A stretch of DNA of 8,460 nt. It comes from Synergistetes bacterium JGI 0000079-D21 (GTDB lineage Bacteria; Synergistota; Synergistia; Synergistales; 79-D21). This document shows, piece after piece, positions 1-6,622 of the stretch; position 1 is the first letter of the stretch, and each line of letters begins with the position of its first letter. The notes below the pieces were generated by a model that did not search any database, was not told the DNA's origin, and worked only from the letters and a program-made list of their open reading frames with translations. The stretch is from the NCBI GenBank assembly GCA_000402835.1, contig AQRZ01000044.1:21060-29519 (forward strand), written 5' to 3'. The translations under genes were made by a program, and so were the position numbers.

Positions 1-2
1 AA

Positions 3-191
3 TACCGGGATCCGAAGAACGCGGATCTTGTCCGTGAGGCGCTGGAAAGGGCCGGGAGGACGGACCTGATCGGTCTGGGGGGCCGGTGCCTCGTCCGTCC
101 CAGGGACTTCTCCGGGGATGCGGCCAAAGGGAAGAACAGGATGCGACAGGAAGAGGAGGTGAAGAGGCGTGCCGATCGAAGGGCAAGGTGA
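3..191 (+). CDS. ygiQ: YgiQ-family (UPF0313) radical SAM protein, C-terminal end only
   Basis: Only the last 62 residues are in the window; the frame is already open at the left edge. The piece reads YRDPKNADLVREALERAG, then RTDLIG and CLVRPR. This resembles the conserved C-terminal (DUF3362-type) segment of YgiQ proteins, where a DPKN...VR.AL..AGR.DLIG block precedes a short basic tail. The radical SAM core with its CxxxCxxC cluster motif would lie upstream and cannot be checked here. The reaction catalysed by YgiQ is not established. The tail after CLVRPR is rich in Lys, Arg and Glu. The stop codon lies 23 nt inside the next gene, msrA, and the msrA ribosome binding site is within this coding region, so the two genes are probably co-transcribed and translationally coupled. 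The family call rests on recall of the C-terminal pattern alone. Confidence 0.72.
   Translation, partial: YRDPKNADLVREALERAGRTDLIGLGGRCLVRPRDFSGDAAKGKNRMRQEEEVKRRADRRAR
154..160 (+). promoter_or_regulatory. Ribosome binding site that sets the msrA start
   Basis: AGGAGGT lies 8 nt before the GTG at 169. The match to the 16S anti-Shine-Dalgarno sequence is nearly perfect, and the start it defines lies upstream of the in-frame TGA. This is independent evidence that translation is meant to begin before the TGA and pass through it. No comparable site precedes the downstream GTG at 283. Confidence 0.8.
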
Positions 192-810
192 GAGCCGCCT
201 TCAAACGGCAACGTTTGCGCTGGGCTGATTCTGGGGTCCAGATGCCCGGTTCGGGAGTCTTGAAGGAGTAATCCGGACACGCGTGGGTTATGCCGGGGGA
301 ACATCCCCGAACCCGACCTATCACGACCTGGGGGACCACACGGAATCCGTGCAGATCGATTTTGACCCGGAAGTCCTATCTTTTGGCCGGCTGCTGGATA
401 TGTTCTGGGCATCCCACGATGCCACCCGGCAGGCCTGGTCACGCCAGTACGCTTCGTTGATCTTCTTTCATTCGAAAACCCAGGAAGAAGAAGCAGAAGA
501 AAGCAGAAACCGGCATTCGGGTAAAGCAAGCCGTCCCGTTATCACGGAGATCCTTCCCTTCACGGGATTTACCCGAGCCGAGGACTACCACCAGAAGTTC
601 TACCTGCGGCGCGATTTTACCCTGATGCGAATTTTCAGGGAGCTTTTCCCTGAAGAGAGGCCCCTGGTCGACTCCACGGCATCCGCCCGGGTGAACGGTT
701 TTCTTGCGGGATTTGGAGACCCGCTTTCTTTCATGAGCGAAATCCCGCTCTGGGGGCTTCCGCCAGAGGCTTGGGAACGTCTCCGCCGGATTGCAAAGGG
801 GCGGCTTTAG
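169..810 (+). CDS. msrA: Peptide methionine (S)-S-oxide reductase MsrA, selenocysteine-containing (TGA at 226-228)
   Basis: MsrA reduces methionine-S-sulfoxide, free or in proteins, through a catalytic Cys or Sec in a GCFWG motif. Read from GTG 169 with TGA as selenocysteine, the product has 213 residues. The motif is ALG-U-FWG with Sec at residue 20, followed by VGYAGG (39-44), HTES (57-60, with the family's conserved Glu at 59), FWASHD (79-84), SRQYASLIFFH (91-101) and YHQKFYLRR (140-148). A helical C-terminal extension of about 65 residues follows; I recall similar tails in longer MsrA relatives. The rest of the product contains no cysteine, so no resolving Cys exists and the selenenic acid must be reduced by an external reductant (inference). 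The frame is open on both sides of the TGA and conservation resumes at once. A SECIS-like hairpin follows the TGA. The main alternative is a recent Cys-to-stop mutation (TGC or TGT to TGA), but the intact flanking frame, the hairpin and the lack of any other Cys argue against it. The start overlaps the end of ygiQ by 23 nt. Confidence 0.88.
239..262 (+). promoter_or_regulatory. Candidate bacterial SECIS hairpin
   Basis: The stem pairs 239-243 with 257-262 (one bulged base and a T-G wobble), then after one mismatch CCC (245-247) with GGG (253-255). The apical loop is GGTTC (248-252), or GTT if G248-C252 also pair. The loop begins 19 nt after the TGA at 226-228. Known bacterial SECIS elements lie inside the coding region, with an apical loop about 16-37 nt after the UGA and a G among the first loop bases, which bind SelB. 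This hairpin meets both rules. The lower stem is imperfect and no folding was run, so the exact structure is uncertain. Confidence 0.65.
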
Positions 811-854
811 CCGGGAATCGACCTCTTCTCATCCCGCAGGCCGACCGCCGAAAT

Positions 855-1586
855 CTAGGAAGTGGATTCTCCCTCCTGCGGGGTGCCGGCGGTTCCGGAA
901 CCGGAGCTTTCGGGTGCCTGGACATCCGCCGAGGAGGGAACCGTGTCCGCAGCATCCCCCGATTTCGTTTCCCCGGAAGGCAGGGGAATCCCCTGGGCTT
1001 TTGCGGGAAGGACATTTCCCTTTTCTTGTGACGCTTTCCTTGCGTCTTTCCCGCCAAGAGGCTTTTCCCTGATGACAAGCTTCATCCCGGGCTTGACGTG
1101 CTTGATCAGCTCCTCGATGTCTTCGTTTCTCAGCCGGATGCATCCATGGGTGACCGCCTTACCGATCGACCACGGCGCGTTTGTCCCATGGATTGCCAGG
1201 TTCCAGGGATTCTTGAAGCTGATGGCCCACTTCCCGTAGACGTCCTTCTGCGGTTCTCCGGGTTCGTTGAAGACCTTCGGGTCGAAGACCCAGTTGCGGG
1301 CGTCGGCGATGCGCCGGATCGTGAAAACCCCGACCGGGGTGATCTTGTCGATCGGACTTTTCTTGACGCCCCTGCCGCTGCCGATGGCGACACGATACGC
1401 CTTCAGTATCTGGTCTCCCTGCCTGAGGTAGAGGCGCCGTTCTTTCTTGACCACTTCAAGCCATCGTTCTGAGGGTTTTGGCGACCATTCCCCCGGCTGC
1501 TTCGTATCGGAGGCAGAAACCCCTGCCGGATAGCCGAGAAGGATGACCGCCAGAAGGGCCAAGATCCATTTTTTCGCGGAATTCAA
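855..1586 (-). CDS. Secreted YkuD-type L,D-transpeptidase
   Basis: This enzyme class forms or remodels peptidoglycan cross-links, or attaches proteins to peptidoglycan, using a catalytic Cys. Residues 1-26 form a signal peptide: a short Lys-containing start, the hydrophobic core WILALLAVILLGYPAGV, and a likely cleavage site near VSA-S. The YkuD domain spans about 42-173. It carries IHGT with His133 and the hallmark THGCIRL with His147, catalytic Cys149 and Arg151. The last 65 residues or so are rich in Ser, Gly, Pro, Glu and Lys and look disordered. The chosen start is the TTG at 1586 (243 residues), because GGGAGG lies about 9 nt upstream and it places the signal peptide at the N-terminus. 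The nearby ATG at 1591 is out of frame and stops at once. The frame extends further upstream into livF, but that part has no protein-like character. The gene lies 136 nt after livF on the same strand, beyond a terminator, so it probably has its own promoter. I could not identify one with confidence. Confidence 0.88.
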   Translation of the reverse strand: MNSAKKWILALLAVILLGYPAGVSASDTKQPGEWSPKPSERWLEVVKKERRLYLRQGDQILKAYRVAIGSGRGVKKSPIDKITPVGVFTIRRIADARNWVFDPKVFNEPGEPQKDVYGKWAISFKNPWNLAIHGTNAPWSIGKAVTHGCIRLRNEDIEELIKHVKPGMKLVIREKPLGGKDARKASQEKGNVLPAKAQGIPLPSGETKSGDAADTVPSSADVQAPESSGSGTAGTPQEGESTS

Positions 1587-1650
1587 ACCATTCGTCCCTC
1601 CCGTTTGATCCTCACCGTTTTCTTTCAGGATACCAGCAGATCGATCCCTT

Positions 1651-1709
1651 TGCATCCATGGAAAAAGGCAGGCCTCCATCTCCGGGGCCTGCCTTTTTCC
1701 ATGGATGCA
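1651..1709 (-). terminator. Perfect 24-bp inverted repeat, rho-independent terminator of the liv operon
   Basis: The arms 1651-1674 and 1686-1709 are exact reverse complements, separated by an 11-nt loop. In minus-strand RNA the core is AAAAAGGCAGGCC, loop, GGCCTGCCTTTTT: a GC-rich stem with a T tract, 14 nt after the livF stop. The A tract on the other side makes it symmetrical, so it could work in both directions. Pairing continues through CCATGGATGC beyond the T tract, which is longer than a terminator needs. Confidence 0.85.
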
Positions 1710-1722
1710 GCGACGATGCAAC

Positions 1723-2439
1723 CTACAGTCCCATGTAGGCCTTTCGGACCGAATCCGACTCCAGCAGGTCTTTCGCCGGACCCTCCTGGACGATCCTCCC
1801 TGTCTGGATGACGTACCCCCGGGAAGCAATTTCAAGGGCTTCCTGGACCATTTGTTCCACAAGCAGGATCGTCGTTCCCTTTCGGTTGATTTCCACGACG
1901 GTTTCAAGGACTTTTTCGACGAGAGAAGGCATCAGCCCCAGGGAGAGTTCGTCCAGCATGAGAAGTTTCGGGTTCGACATGAGTCCCCGGGCGATGGCGC
2001 ACATCTGCTGTTCCCCGCCGCTCATGGTTTCTGCCACTTGGTTGGCCCGTTTCCGTAGGATCGGGAAAAGCGTCAGCACCTCTTCCAGGCGTTCTTCGAT
2101 CACTGCGCGGTTCTTCTCCGTGTAGGCCCCCAGCTCGAGGTTTTCCTTTACCGTCAGCTTGGAGAAAAGACGGCGGCCCTCCGGCACGAAACTGATCCCC
2201 TTGGTGATCATGGAATGCCCGGGAGTCCTGGAAATGTCCTCCCCGCAGAAGAAGATCGAGCCCTTTACCGGGTGCATCAGCCCGGCGATGGTCCTCATCG
2301 TCGTGGATTTCCCCGCCCCGTTGGCTCCAACGATCGCGACGATCTCGCCTTCCCTGACTTCGAGGGAAATGCCGTGGATGACGGGAACCGCGTCATAGGC
2401 GCAATGAATGTCGCAGACTTTCAGGATCGCTTCGCTCAT
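1723..2439 (-). CDS. livF: Branched-chain-type amino acid ABC transporter, ATP-binding protein LivF
   Basis: This is one of two ATPase subunits that power the inner-membrane LivHM permease. The 238 residues match the usual LivF length. Visible motifs are Walker A GANGAGKST (38-46), the VPEGRR segment typical of LivF at the Q-loop position (85-90), signature MSGGEQQ (139-145), Walker B LLMLDE (159-164), and LLVEQ (192-196) with Gln at the switch position, as usual in LivF. The residue after the Walker B Asp-Glu is Leu (DELSLGL), where most ABC ATPases have Pro. The aspartate and catalytic glutamate are intact, so the protein is expected to be active. The ATG start overlaps the livG stop as ATGA, indicating translational coupling; no strong separate ribosome binding site is visible. 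It is the last gene of the operon and is followed by the large hairpin terminator. Confidence 0.93.
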   Translation of the reverse strand: MSEAILKVCDIHCAYDAVPVIHGISLEVREGEIVAIVGANGAGKSTTMRTIAGLMHPVKGSIFFCGEDISRTPGHSMITKGISFVPEGRRLFSKLTVKENLELGAYTEKNRAVIEERLEEVLTLFPILRKRANQVAETMSGGEQQMCAIARGLMSNPKLLMLDELSLGLMPSLVEKVLETVVEINRKGTTILLVEQMVQEALEIASRGYVIQTGRIVQEGPAKDLLESDSVRKAYMGL

Positions 2440-3191
2440 AACCGCCCACCGTCCTTCATGGCCTTCAGCCGCTTGCTGAACTTTTCACCGAAGTAGGCCC
2501 TGATGACGTTCTCGTCCTCGATGACGACCTGGGGCCGGTCATCGGCGATCTTGATGCCGCCGTCCAGAACGACGATCCGGTCCGCGATCGGCATGATCGC
2601 CTCCATGATGTGTTCAACCATCAGGATGGTAACGCCGCTTTCCCTCAGGCCCTTGATCAGTTCGACCATTTGCTTGACCTCGGTCGAAGTCAGGCCCGCC
2701 ACCGCCTCGTCCAGCAAGAGCAGCTTCGGCCCTGTGGCGAGTGCCCGGGCCACTTCCAGGCGTTTCTTGTTCCCGATGGTCAGCCCGCCGGCCGGCCGGT
2801 CCCGGAATTCTTCCAAAAAGCAGATTTCAAGGCATTTTTCCGCGATCGCCTCCGCCTTTTCGGGATCCGGTTCCCTCAGGTAGGCCCCCACCAGGATGTT
2901 TTCCAAGACGGTCATTTCCTTGAGGGGGCGGACGACCTGGAAGGTCCTGGCCATGCCGAGGCGTGAGATCCGGTAGGCGGGAAGGCTGGTGATGTCTTTC
3001 CCGTCGAACCGGATTTTCCCATCCGTGGGCTTGTAATATCCGGCAACACAGTTGAACAGGGTCGTTTTCCCGGCGCCGTTCGGGCCGATGAGTCCGACGA
3101 TCGTTCCCTGTTCGACGTCAAAGGAAACATCGCTGTTTGCCACCAGGGAACCAAATTTCATCGTCAGGTTGCGCACTTCAAGGAGGGCCAT
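2436..3191 (-). CDS. livG: Branched-chain-type amino acid ABC transporter, ATP-binding protein LivG
   Basis: This is the second ATPase subunit of the LIV-type importer, which pairs with LivF below the membrane permease. The 251 residues fit the family. Motifs are Walker A GPNGAGKTT (36-44), Q-loop Gln85 in ARTFQVVRPL, Walker B LLLLDE (157-162) followed by AVAGL, and switch His194 in LMVEHIM. The C-terminal block ENVIRAYFG (228-236) is typical of LivG. The signature region reads LTIGNKKRLEVARAL (137-151) in place of the commoner LSxGxQR, so the ABC signature is divergent. The start is ATG 3191, with GGGAGGA about 8 nt upstream inside the end of livM; one base separates the two genes. Its stop overlaps the livF start by 4 nt. 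Confidence 0.93.
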   Translation of the reverse strand: MALLEVRNLTMKFGSLVANSDVSFDVEQGTIVGLIGPNGAGKTTLFNCVAGYYKPTDGKIRFDGKDITSLPAYRISRLGMARTFQVVRPLKEMTVLENILVGAYLREPDPEKAEAIAEKCLEICFLEEFRDRPAGGLTIGNKKRLEVARALATGPKLLLLDEAVAGLTSTEVKQMVELIKGLRESGVTILMVEHIMEAIMPIADRIVVLDGGIKIADDRPQVVIEDENVIRAYFGEKFSKRLKAMKDGGRL

Positions 3192-3192
3192 C

Positions 3193-4197
3193 TCAGTTTT
3201 CCTCCCTTTCCGGTTTCCTTTGCCCGGTTTTGATGCCGAGGTCCTGGAGAATTCCCATGATTCCCTTGGGTTGCCTGATCATCATGAGCATGATGATGAT
3301 CCCGAAGATGATCAGGTCGACGCCGCTGCCCAGCGAGGTGAGATAGGCCCGGCTGTACTCCTGGAGGGGGACCAGGATTGCCGCCCCGAGGAGGGGACCC
3401 CAGAAATTGCCGACACCGCCAAGGATTGTGATCAGGACGAATTTCATCGACATGTCGAGGGACATGACCATGGGAGGATCGACGCGGTAGTTGTATTGAA
3501 CGAAAAACCCCCCGCATAGCGCGGCCAGGAAGGCCGAAAAGGCCATGGCGGATAACTTGACGGCGGAGCTGTTCACGCCCAGGGATTCCGCGGTTTCCTG
3601 GCCTTCGCGGACGGCCCTGAGATAGTAGCCCAGGCGGTGTGTTTCGATCCAGCGTACGACGCCGAAAATCAGGATGAAGAGCCCCAGTGCTCCGTAGTAG
3701 AAACCGACCTTCGTTTCCGACCACACAAAGTTTTTCCAGCCGTCGGGAAGAATCGGGTAATCCAGTCCAAGTGCGCCTCCCACCCAATCCCAAACCATGA
3801 AGAGCCGGTTGAAGATCTCGACGATGGCGAAGGTCGCGATGGCGAAATAGTGCCCCTTGAGCTTGAAACAGGGGTAACTGATGAGAATGGAGGTCAAAGC
3901 TGCCAGTAAGGCGCCGGCGAGGACCCCCGGCCAGGGTGTCAATCCGTAAGTGACGACTGCCATCCCGGCTCCGTAGGCCCCAATACCGAAGAAAACCGAG
4001 TGTCCGAAGGAAACCTGTCCGGCATAACCGCTGACGATATTCCAGGATTGGGCCATGCTCGCGTAAAGCAGGACGAGAATCAGGACATGGGCTCGGAAGG
4101 TATTGCCGATCAGGCCTGGAACCATGGGCAGCAGGGCAAGGAGGCAGACCAGGCTCCCCCAGATGTAGTCCTTGGATTCGAATTTCCGTTTTTTCAC
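3193..4197 (-). CDS. livM: Branched-chain-type amino acid ABC transporter, permease LivM
   Basis: This inner-membrane permease subunit has 334 residues, mostly alternating hydrophobic segments and short loops. Family landmarks are the SWNIVSGYAGQVSFGH block (51-66), the FKLKGHYFAIATFA segment, the ETHRLGYYLRAVREGQETAESLG cytoplasmic loop that contacts the ATPases, and a PKGIMGIL block near the C-terminus. The start is GTG 4197, giving MKKRKFESKD, with a GGTGAGG-like ribosome binding site overlapping the livH stop. The gap to livH is 6 nt and to livG 1 nt, so the genes are tightly co-transcribed. Transport is inferred to be of branched-chain or other hydrophobic amino acids. Members of this family also carry short-chain amides, urea and aromatic compounds, so the real substrate cannot be read from this subunit. 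Confidence 0.93.
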   Translation of the reverse strand: MKKRKFESKDYIWGSLVCLLALLPMVPGLIGNTFRAHVLILVLLYASMAQSWNIVSGYAGQVSFGHSVFFGIGAYGAGMAVVTYGLTPWPGVLAGALLAALTSILISYPCFKLKGHYFAIATFAIVEIFNRLFMVWDWVGGALGLDYPILPDGWKNFVWSETKVGFYYGALGLFILIFGVVRWIETHRLGYYLRAVREGQETAESLGVNSSAVKLSAMAFSAFLAALCGGFFVQYNYRVDPPMVMSLDMSMKFVLITILGGVGNFWGPLLGAAILVPLQEYSRAYLTSLGSGVDLIIFGIIIMLMMIRQPKGIMGILQDLGIKTGQRKPEREEN

Positions 4198-4203
4198 GAC
4201 GCC

Positions 4204-5064
4204 TCACCACCCGAAGAGGCCCTTGGGCCTGACCATGATTACCGCCAGGTAGATGGCGAAGACTGCGACATACTTGAAGACCGGTGCAATGTAGAAGCCC
4301 GCAAGAGCCTCCACAAGACCGATGATCACCGCCGCGGCCAAAGCGCCGGGGATGCTGCCGAACCCTCCCAGCGCCACGATGAGGAAGGCGATGAGTCCAA
4401 ACAGGGAGCCGACTTCGGGGTGAACCGCCAGATAGGAAGTCAGGAGTCCGCCGGCGATGCCTACGCAGGCTCCCCCCAGGCCGAAGACCAAAAGATAGAT
4501 GCTGTCTGTGTTGATGCCCATGAGCTCTGCGGCTTCCCGGTCCATCGCTGTGGCCTGGATCGCCCATCCCAGGCGGGTCTTTTTCATAAGGAAGTAAAGG
4601 GCAAAAAGGAGCAAAATCGAAAAGAGACCTGTTACGAGTTGGGGAAGGCCGATTACGATGTCTCCCAGCAGGATTTTTTTCCCCTCGAGAAGAGTGGACT
4701 GCAGAATCCTGAAGTTCGGGGAAAAACGGTTCAGGCAGAGGTTCTTGAGAAACATGGAAAGCCCGAAAGTTGCGAGAAGCGGTGCCATGGCGGCTTTGCC
4801 GATGCAACGGGAGACGAGGAACCGGTACGTCAGCGCACCGAGGATGAAGACAAAGACCCCGGATGCGATCCAGGAGAAAAGAGGATCCACGTGGGCCAGA
4901 AACCCTATCCAGTAGCTCAGGTACATGGCCACCATCAGGAATTCGCCGTGGGCGAAATTGATGACGTCCATCACTCCCCAGATCAGGCTTAGTCCGGCAG
5001 CGACCAGGGCGTAAAGCATACCGGCCAGGAGCCCGTCCAGCATTACCTGCACAAACGTGCTCAT
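4204..5064 (-). CDS. livH: Branched-chain-type amino acid ABC transporter, permease LivH
   Basis: This is the partner membrane permease of LivM. The 286 residues are close to the usual LivH length. The hallmark GLSLIWGVMDVINFAHGE lies at 24-41 and the C-terminal block MVRPKGLFG ends the protein. A loop with GWAIQATAMDREAAELMGI is the usual ATPase-contact region. The start is ATG 5064, with GGAGGA about 7 nt upstream. It is the first permease gene after the binding-protein gene, from which it is separated by 99 nt holding a GC-rich hairpin. Translation begins well after that hairpin, so livHMGF may be expressed at a lower level than the binding protein. Confidence 0.93.
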   Translation of the reverse strand: MSTFVQVMLDGLLAGMLYALVAAGLSLIWGVMDVINFAHGEFLMVAMYLSYWIGFLAHVDPLFSWIASGVFVFILGALTYRFLVSRCIGKAAMAPLLATFGLSMFLKNLCLNRFSPNFRILQSTLLEGKKILLGDIVIGLPQLVTGLFSILLLFALYFLMKKTRLGWAIQATAMDREAAELMGINTDSIYLLVFGLGGACVGIAGGLLTSYLAVHPEVGSLFGLIAFLIVALGGFGSIPGALAAAVIIGLVEALAGFYIAPVFKYVAVFAIYLAVIMVRPKGLFGW

Positions 5065-5100
5065 GCGAGTTCCTCCTAACGGAACGGATCGGATTCGAAA

Positions 5101-5128
5101 GGGGCGGGGGCTTGCAATCCCCCGCCCC
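5101..5128 (-). terminator. GC-only hairpin between binding-protein gene and livH (attenuator or mRNA stabiliser)
   Basis: GGGGCGGGGG (5101-5110) and CCCCCGCCCC (5119-5128) form a perfect 10-bp all-GC stem with an 8-nt loop. In minus-strand RNA it is followed by only TTT and then CGAA, so termination should be partial. Such hairpins between binding-protein and permease genes are a known way to make excess binding protein, through partial termination or 3' end protection. Which one applies here is inference. Confidence 0.7.
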
Positions 5129-5163
5129 GGGTTGGTGCTTCCTGTAGAGCGAATCTTAGCGGA

Positions 5164-6423
5164 TTAGCGCTTGTCCCAGGGGGTCATGGGAACCGTAGCC
5201 TTGATTTCGGCGTAGCCTTTCGGGTAAACCGGCATGTACTTCCCGTCGTGGAGCTGCGTGATGATGCTGGTGGCCTTCATGTTCTGACCGCCGGGCCCGA
5301 ACGCGACCTTGCCGCCGAGGGAGAGGGGCGAATCGAAGGTGGTGGTGCGGAGAACCTGGGCGACCTTCTCGACGTCGAGGGTCCCGGCCTTCTCGATGGC
5401 CTGGGCAAGGATGAAGAGGGCGACGGCTTCCTGAATGGAATCGCTGTCAAAGGGCACGCCGACCTTCTGGGAGTAAATCTTCTCCACCGCAGCGACCTTC
5501 TTCATGTACTTGGCCCCGATCTCGGGGGAATAGCCCGTTCCGCCCATGAAGAAGTTGCCGTCGGAACCCAGCTGCTGGGCGATCTTCGGGTCCTGGTAGC
5601 CGGTGCAGTAGTTCAGCGCAACCTTGGGCAGCCAGTTCATCTGCTTCATCGTGCGGACCCACAGGGTGTAGTCGCCGCCGAGGCAGGCACCGAAAACGGC
5701 ATCGGGATTCTTGGCCTTCAGGGTCTGGACTTCGCTGTTCAGGTTCGTGGCTCCTGGGTTGAAGGCCACGTCGGCAACGACTTCGAAGCCGGCTGCCTTC
5801 GCGGCGGCCTTGCCTTCATCGGCCGCGTGCTTCCCGAACTCGGTATTTTCGTAGATCAGGCCGATCGTCTTGATGCCTGCTTTCTGGTTCTTGTTCAGCC
5901 ACTCGATGTATTCGACGAATTCCTTGGACTCTGTCTTGTCGGTCGGGGCGAGGCGGAAGAAGTACTTGAAATCCCGCTCGGTCAAGGCAGCGGAACTGGA
6001 ACAGCCGCACATGAAGAGTTTCTTCGCGCGCTCCGTCACCGCGGAAGCCGGCTTGGAGGCGGAGCTGTTGTAGGACCCGATGATGGCGTAAACGCCCTCC
6101 TGGTTCACCAGGCGCTCGGCCTCGGATTTCGCTACGTCGGGCTTGCCCTGGGTGTCGGCAACGACAAGCTGTACCTTCATTCCGTTGAGGATGCCTTCCT
6201 TTTTGGCGAGAGGAACGTCCAGCTCGGGGTGTTTGTTGTTGATGACTTCTGCTGCTGTTTCCACGGCGGCCACGCATCGCTGTCCGGCCGTTGCGCAGGG
6301 ACCGGTCAGGGGGAACAGGACACCCAGTTTCAGGACGTTCTCCGCGGCGAAAGCACCGCTGGCGGAGAGGAGCAGGGCGAAGACGAGCAGCGAAACGATG
6401 GGCAGGAACTTGCGCTTTTTCAT
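5164..6423 (-). CDS. LivJ/LivK-type substrate-binding protein of the ABC importer
   Basis: This periplasmic type I binding protein (Peripla_BP_6 class) captures the ligand and delivers it to LivHM. The product has 419 residues. Residues 1-26 are a signal peptide (MKKRKFLPIV, then a Leu/Ala-rich core ending ASGAFA), with likely cleavage before AENVLKLG. The mature protein begins with the family pattern LKLGVLFPLTGP. It continues through VVADTQGKPDVAKSEAERLV (88-107) and AIIGSYNSSAS (113-123), where hinge and ligand contacts usually lie. There is no lipobox cysteine, so it should be a free periplasmic protein. I chose ATG 6423 because AGGAGG sits 10 nt before it; the in-frame ATG at 6432 is too close to that site, and the ATG at 6456 lies upstream of it. 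The ligand is unknown. Context supports branched-chain amino acids, but similar proteins bind other small molecules. It is transcribed from the promoter at 6500-6528, divergently from the Rrf2 regulator. Confidence 0.92.
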   Translation of the reverse strand: MKKRKFLPIVSLLVFALLLSASGAFAAENVLKLGVLFPLTGPCATAGQRCVAAVETAAEVINNKHPELDVPLAKKEGILNGMKVQLVVADTQGKPDVAKSEAERLVNQEGVYAIIGSYNSSASKPASAVTERAKKLFMCGCSSSAALTERDFKYFFRLAPTDKTESKEFVEYIEWLNKNQKAGIKTIGLIYENTEFGKHAADEGKAAAKAAGFEVVADVAFNPGATNLNSEVQTLKAKNPDAVFGACLGGDYTLWVRTMKQMNWLPKVALNYCTGYQDPKIAQQLGSDGNFFMGGTGYSPEIGAKYMKKVAAVEKIYSQKVGVPFDSDSIQEAVALFILAQAIEKAGTLDVEKVAQVLRTTTFDSPLSLGGKVAFGPGGQNMKATSIITQLHDGKYMPVYPKGYAEIKATVPMTPWDKR

Positions 6424-6499
6424 GACTTCCATCCCTCCTAAAAATTGTGGTGGCATGGCCTGGTTCGCAGAAACCGCTCTCCCGGCAACCCCGGTTCAG

Positions 6500-6528
6500 T
6501 ATATACCAAGCCGGGAAAATGGCGTCAA
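6500..6528 (-). promoter_or_regulatory. Sigma70-type promoter of the transporter operon
   Basis: Read on the minus strand, TTGACG (6528-6523) is followed after exactly 17 nt by TATATA (6505-6500). The -35 element has five of six consensus bases and the spacing is ideal. It would give a 5' leader of about 70 nt before the binding-protein ATG at 6423. The AT-rich block upstream of the -35 could act as an UP element or operator. Confidence 0.72.
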
Positions 6529-6554
6529 GATAAGCTAAATGTCATCCTCAGCCT

Positions 6555-6576
6555 AAGAATAAAAGAATAAATTCTT
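6555..6576. repeat. Tandem AAGAATAA pair with overlapping dyad AAGAAT-AA-ATTCTT
   Basis: AAGAATAA occurs twice in tandem (6555-6562, 6563-6570). The second copy also forms a perfect 6-2-6 palindrome with ATTCTT (6571-6576). The block sits about 27-48 nt upstream of the transporter -35 element, a position suited to an activator or an UP element. In such AT-rich DNA, chance symmetry is possible. Confidence 0.4.
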
Positions 6577-6622
6577 CCTTTACTTCTTTTAATATAAACC
6601 TTTTTTATTTTAAAAATTATTA

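Noticed and set aside
226..228. Reading the TGA in msrA as a nonsense mutation (pseudogene)
   Set aside because: The TGA falls exactly at the catalytic Cys codon, the frame is intact on both sides, a strong ribosome binding site precedes it, no other Cys exists and a SECIS-like hairpin follows. It is not excluded without genome-wide data on the selenocysteine machinery.
86..271. A 61-residue plus-strand open frame across the ygiQ/msrA junction
   Set aside because: It is out of frame with both recognisable proteins and has low-complexity, Arg/Gly-rich content.
797..860. A terminator between the convergent msrA and L,D-transpeptidase genes
   Set aside because: Only a 4-5 bp hairpin (CGGC-TTTA-GCCG) is seen at the msrA stop, with no T tract; I see no convincing terminator in the 44-nt gap.
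1722..1739. Small inverted repeat CCTACA...TGTAGG at the end of livF
   Set aside because: It is six base pairs within coding sequence, and the strong terminator 14 nt further on explains transcription end.
1587..1907. Longer N-terminus for the L,D-transpeptidase (frame open to 1907)
   Set aside because: The extension overlaps livF and the terminator, and would bury the signal peptide internally. The TTG at 1586 has a proper ribosome binding site.
3164..4807. A 547-residue minus-strand open frame across livM and livH
   Set aside because: It is an alternative frame of two clear permease genes. Its Arg/His/Pro/Gly-rich content is typical of a shadow in GC-rich DNA.
5248..6441. A 397-residue plus-strand open frame antisense to the binding-protein gene
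   Set aside because: The opposite strand encodes an unmistakable signal-peptide-bearing binding protein, and the antisense product resembles no protein family.
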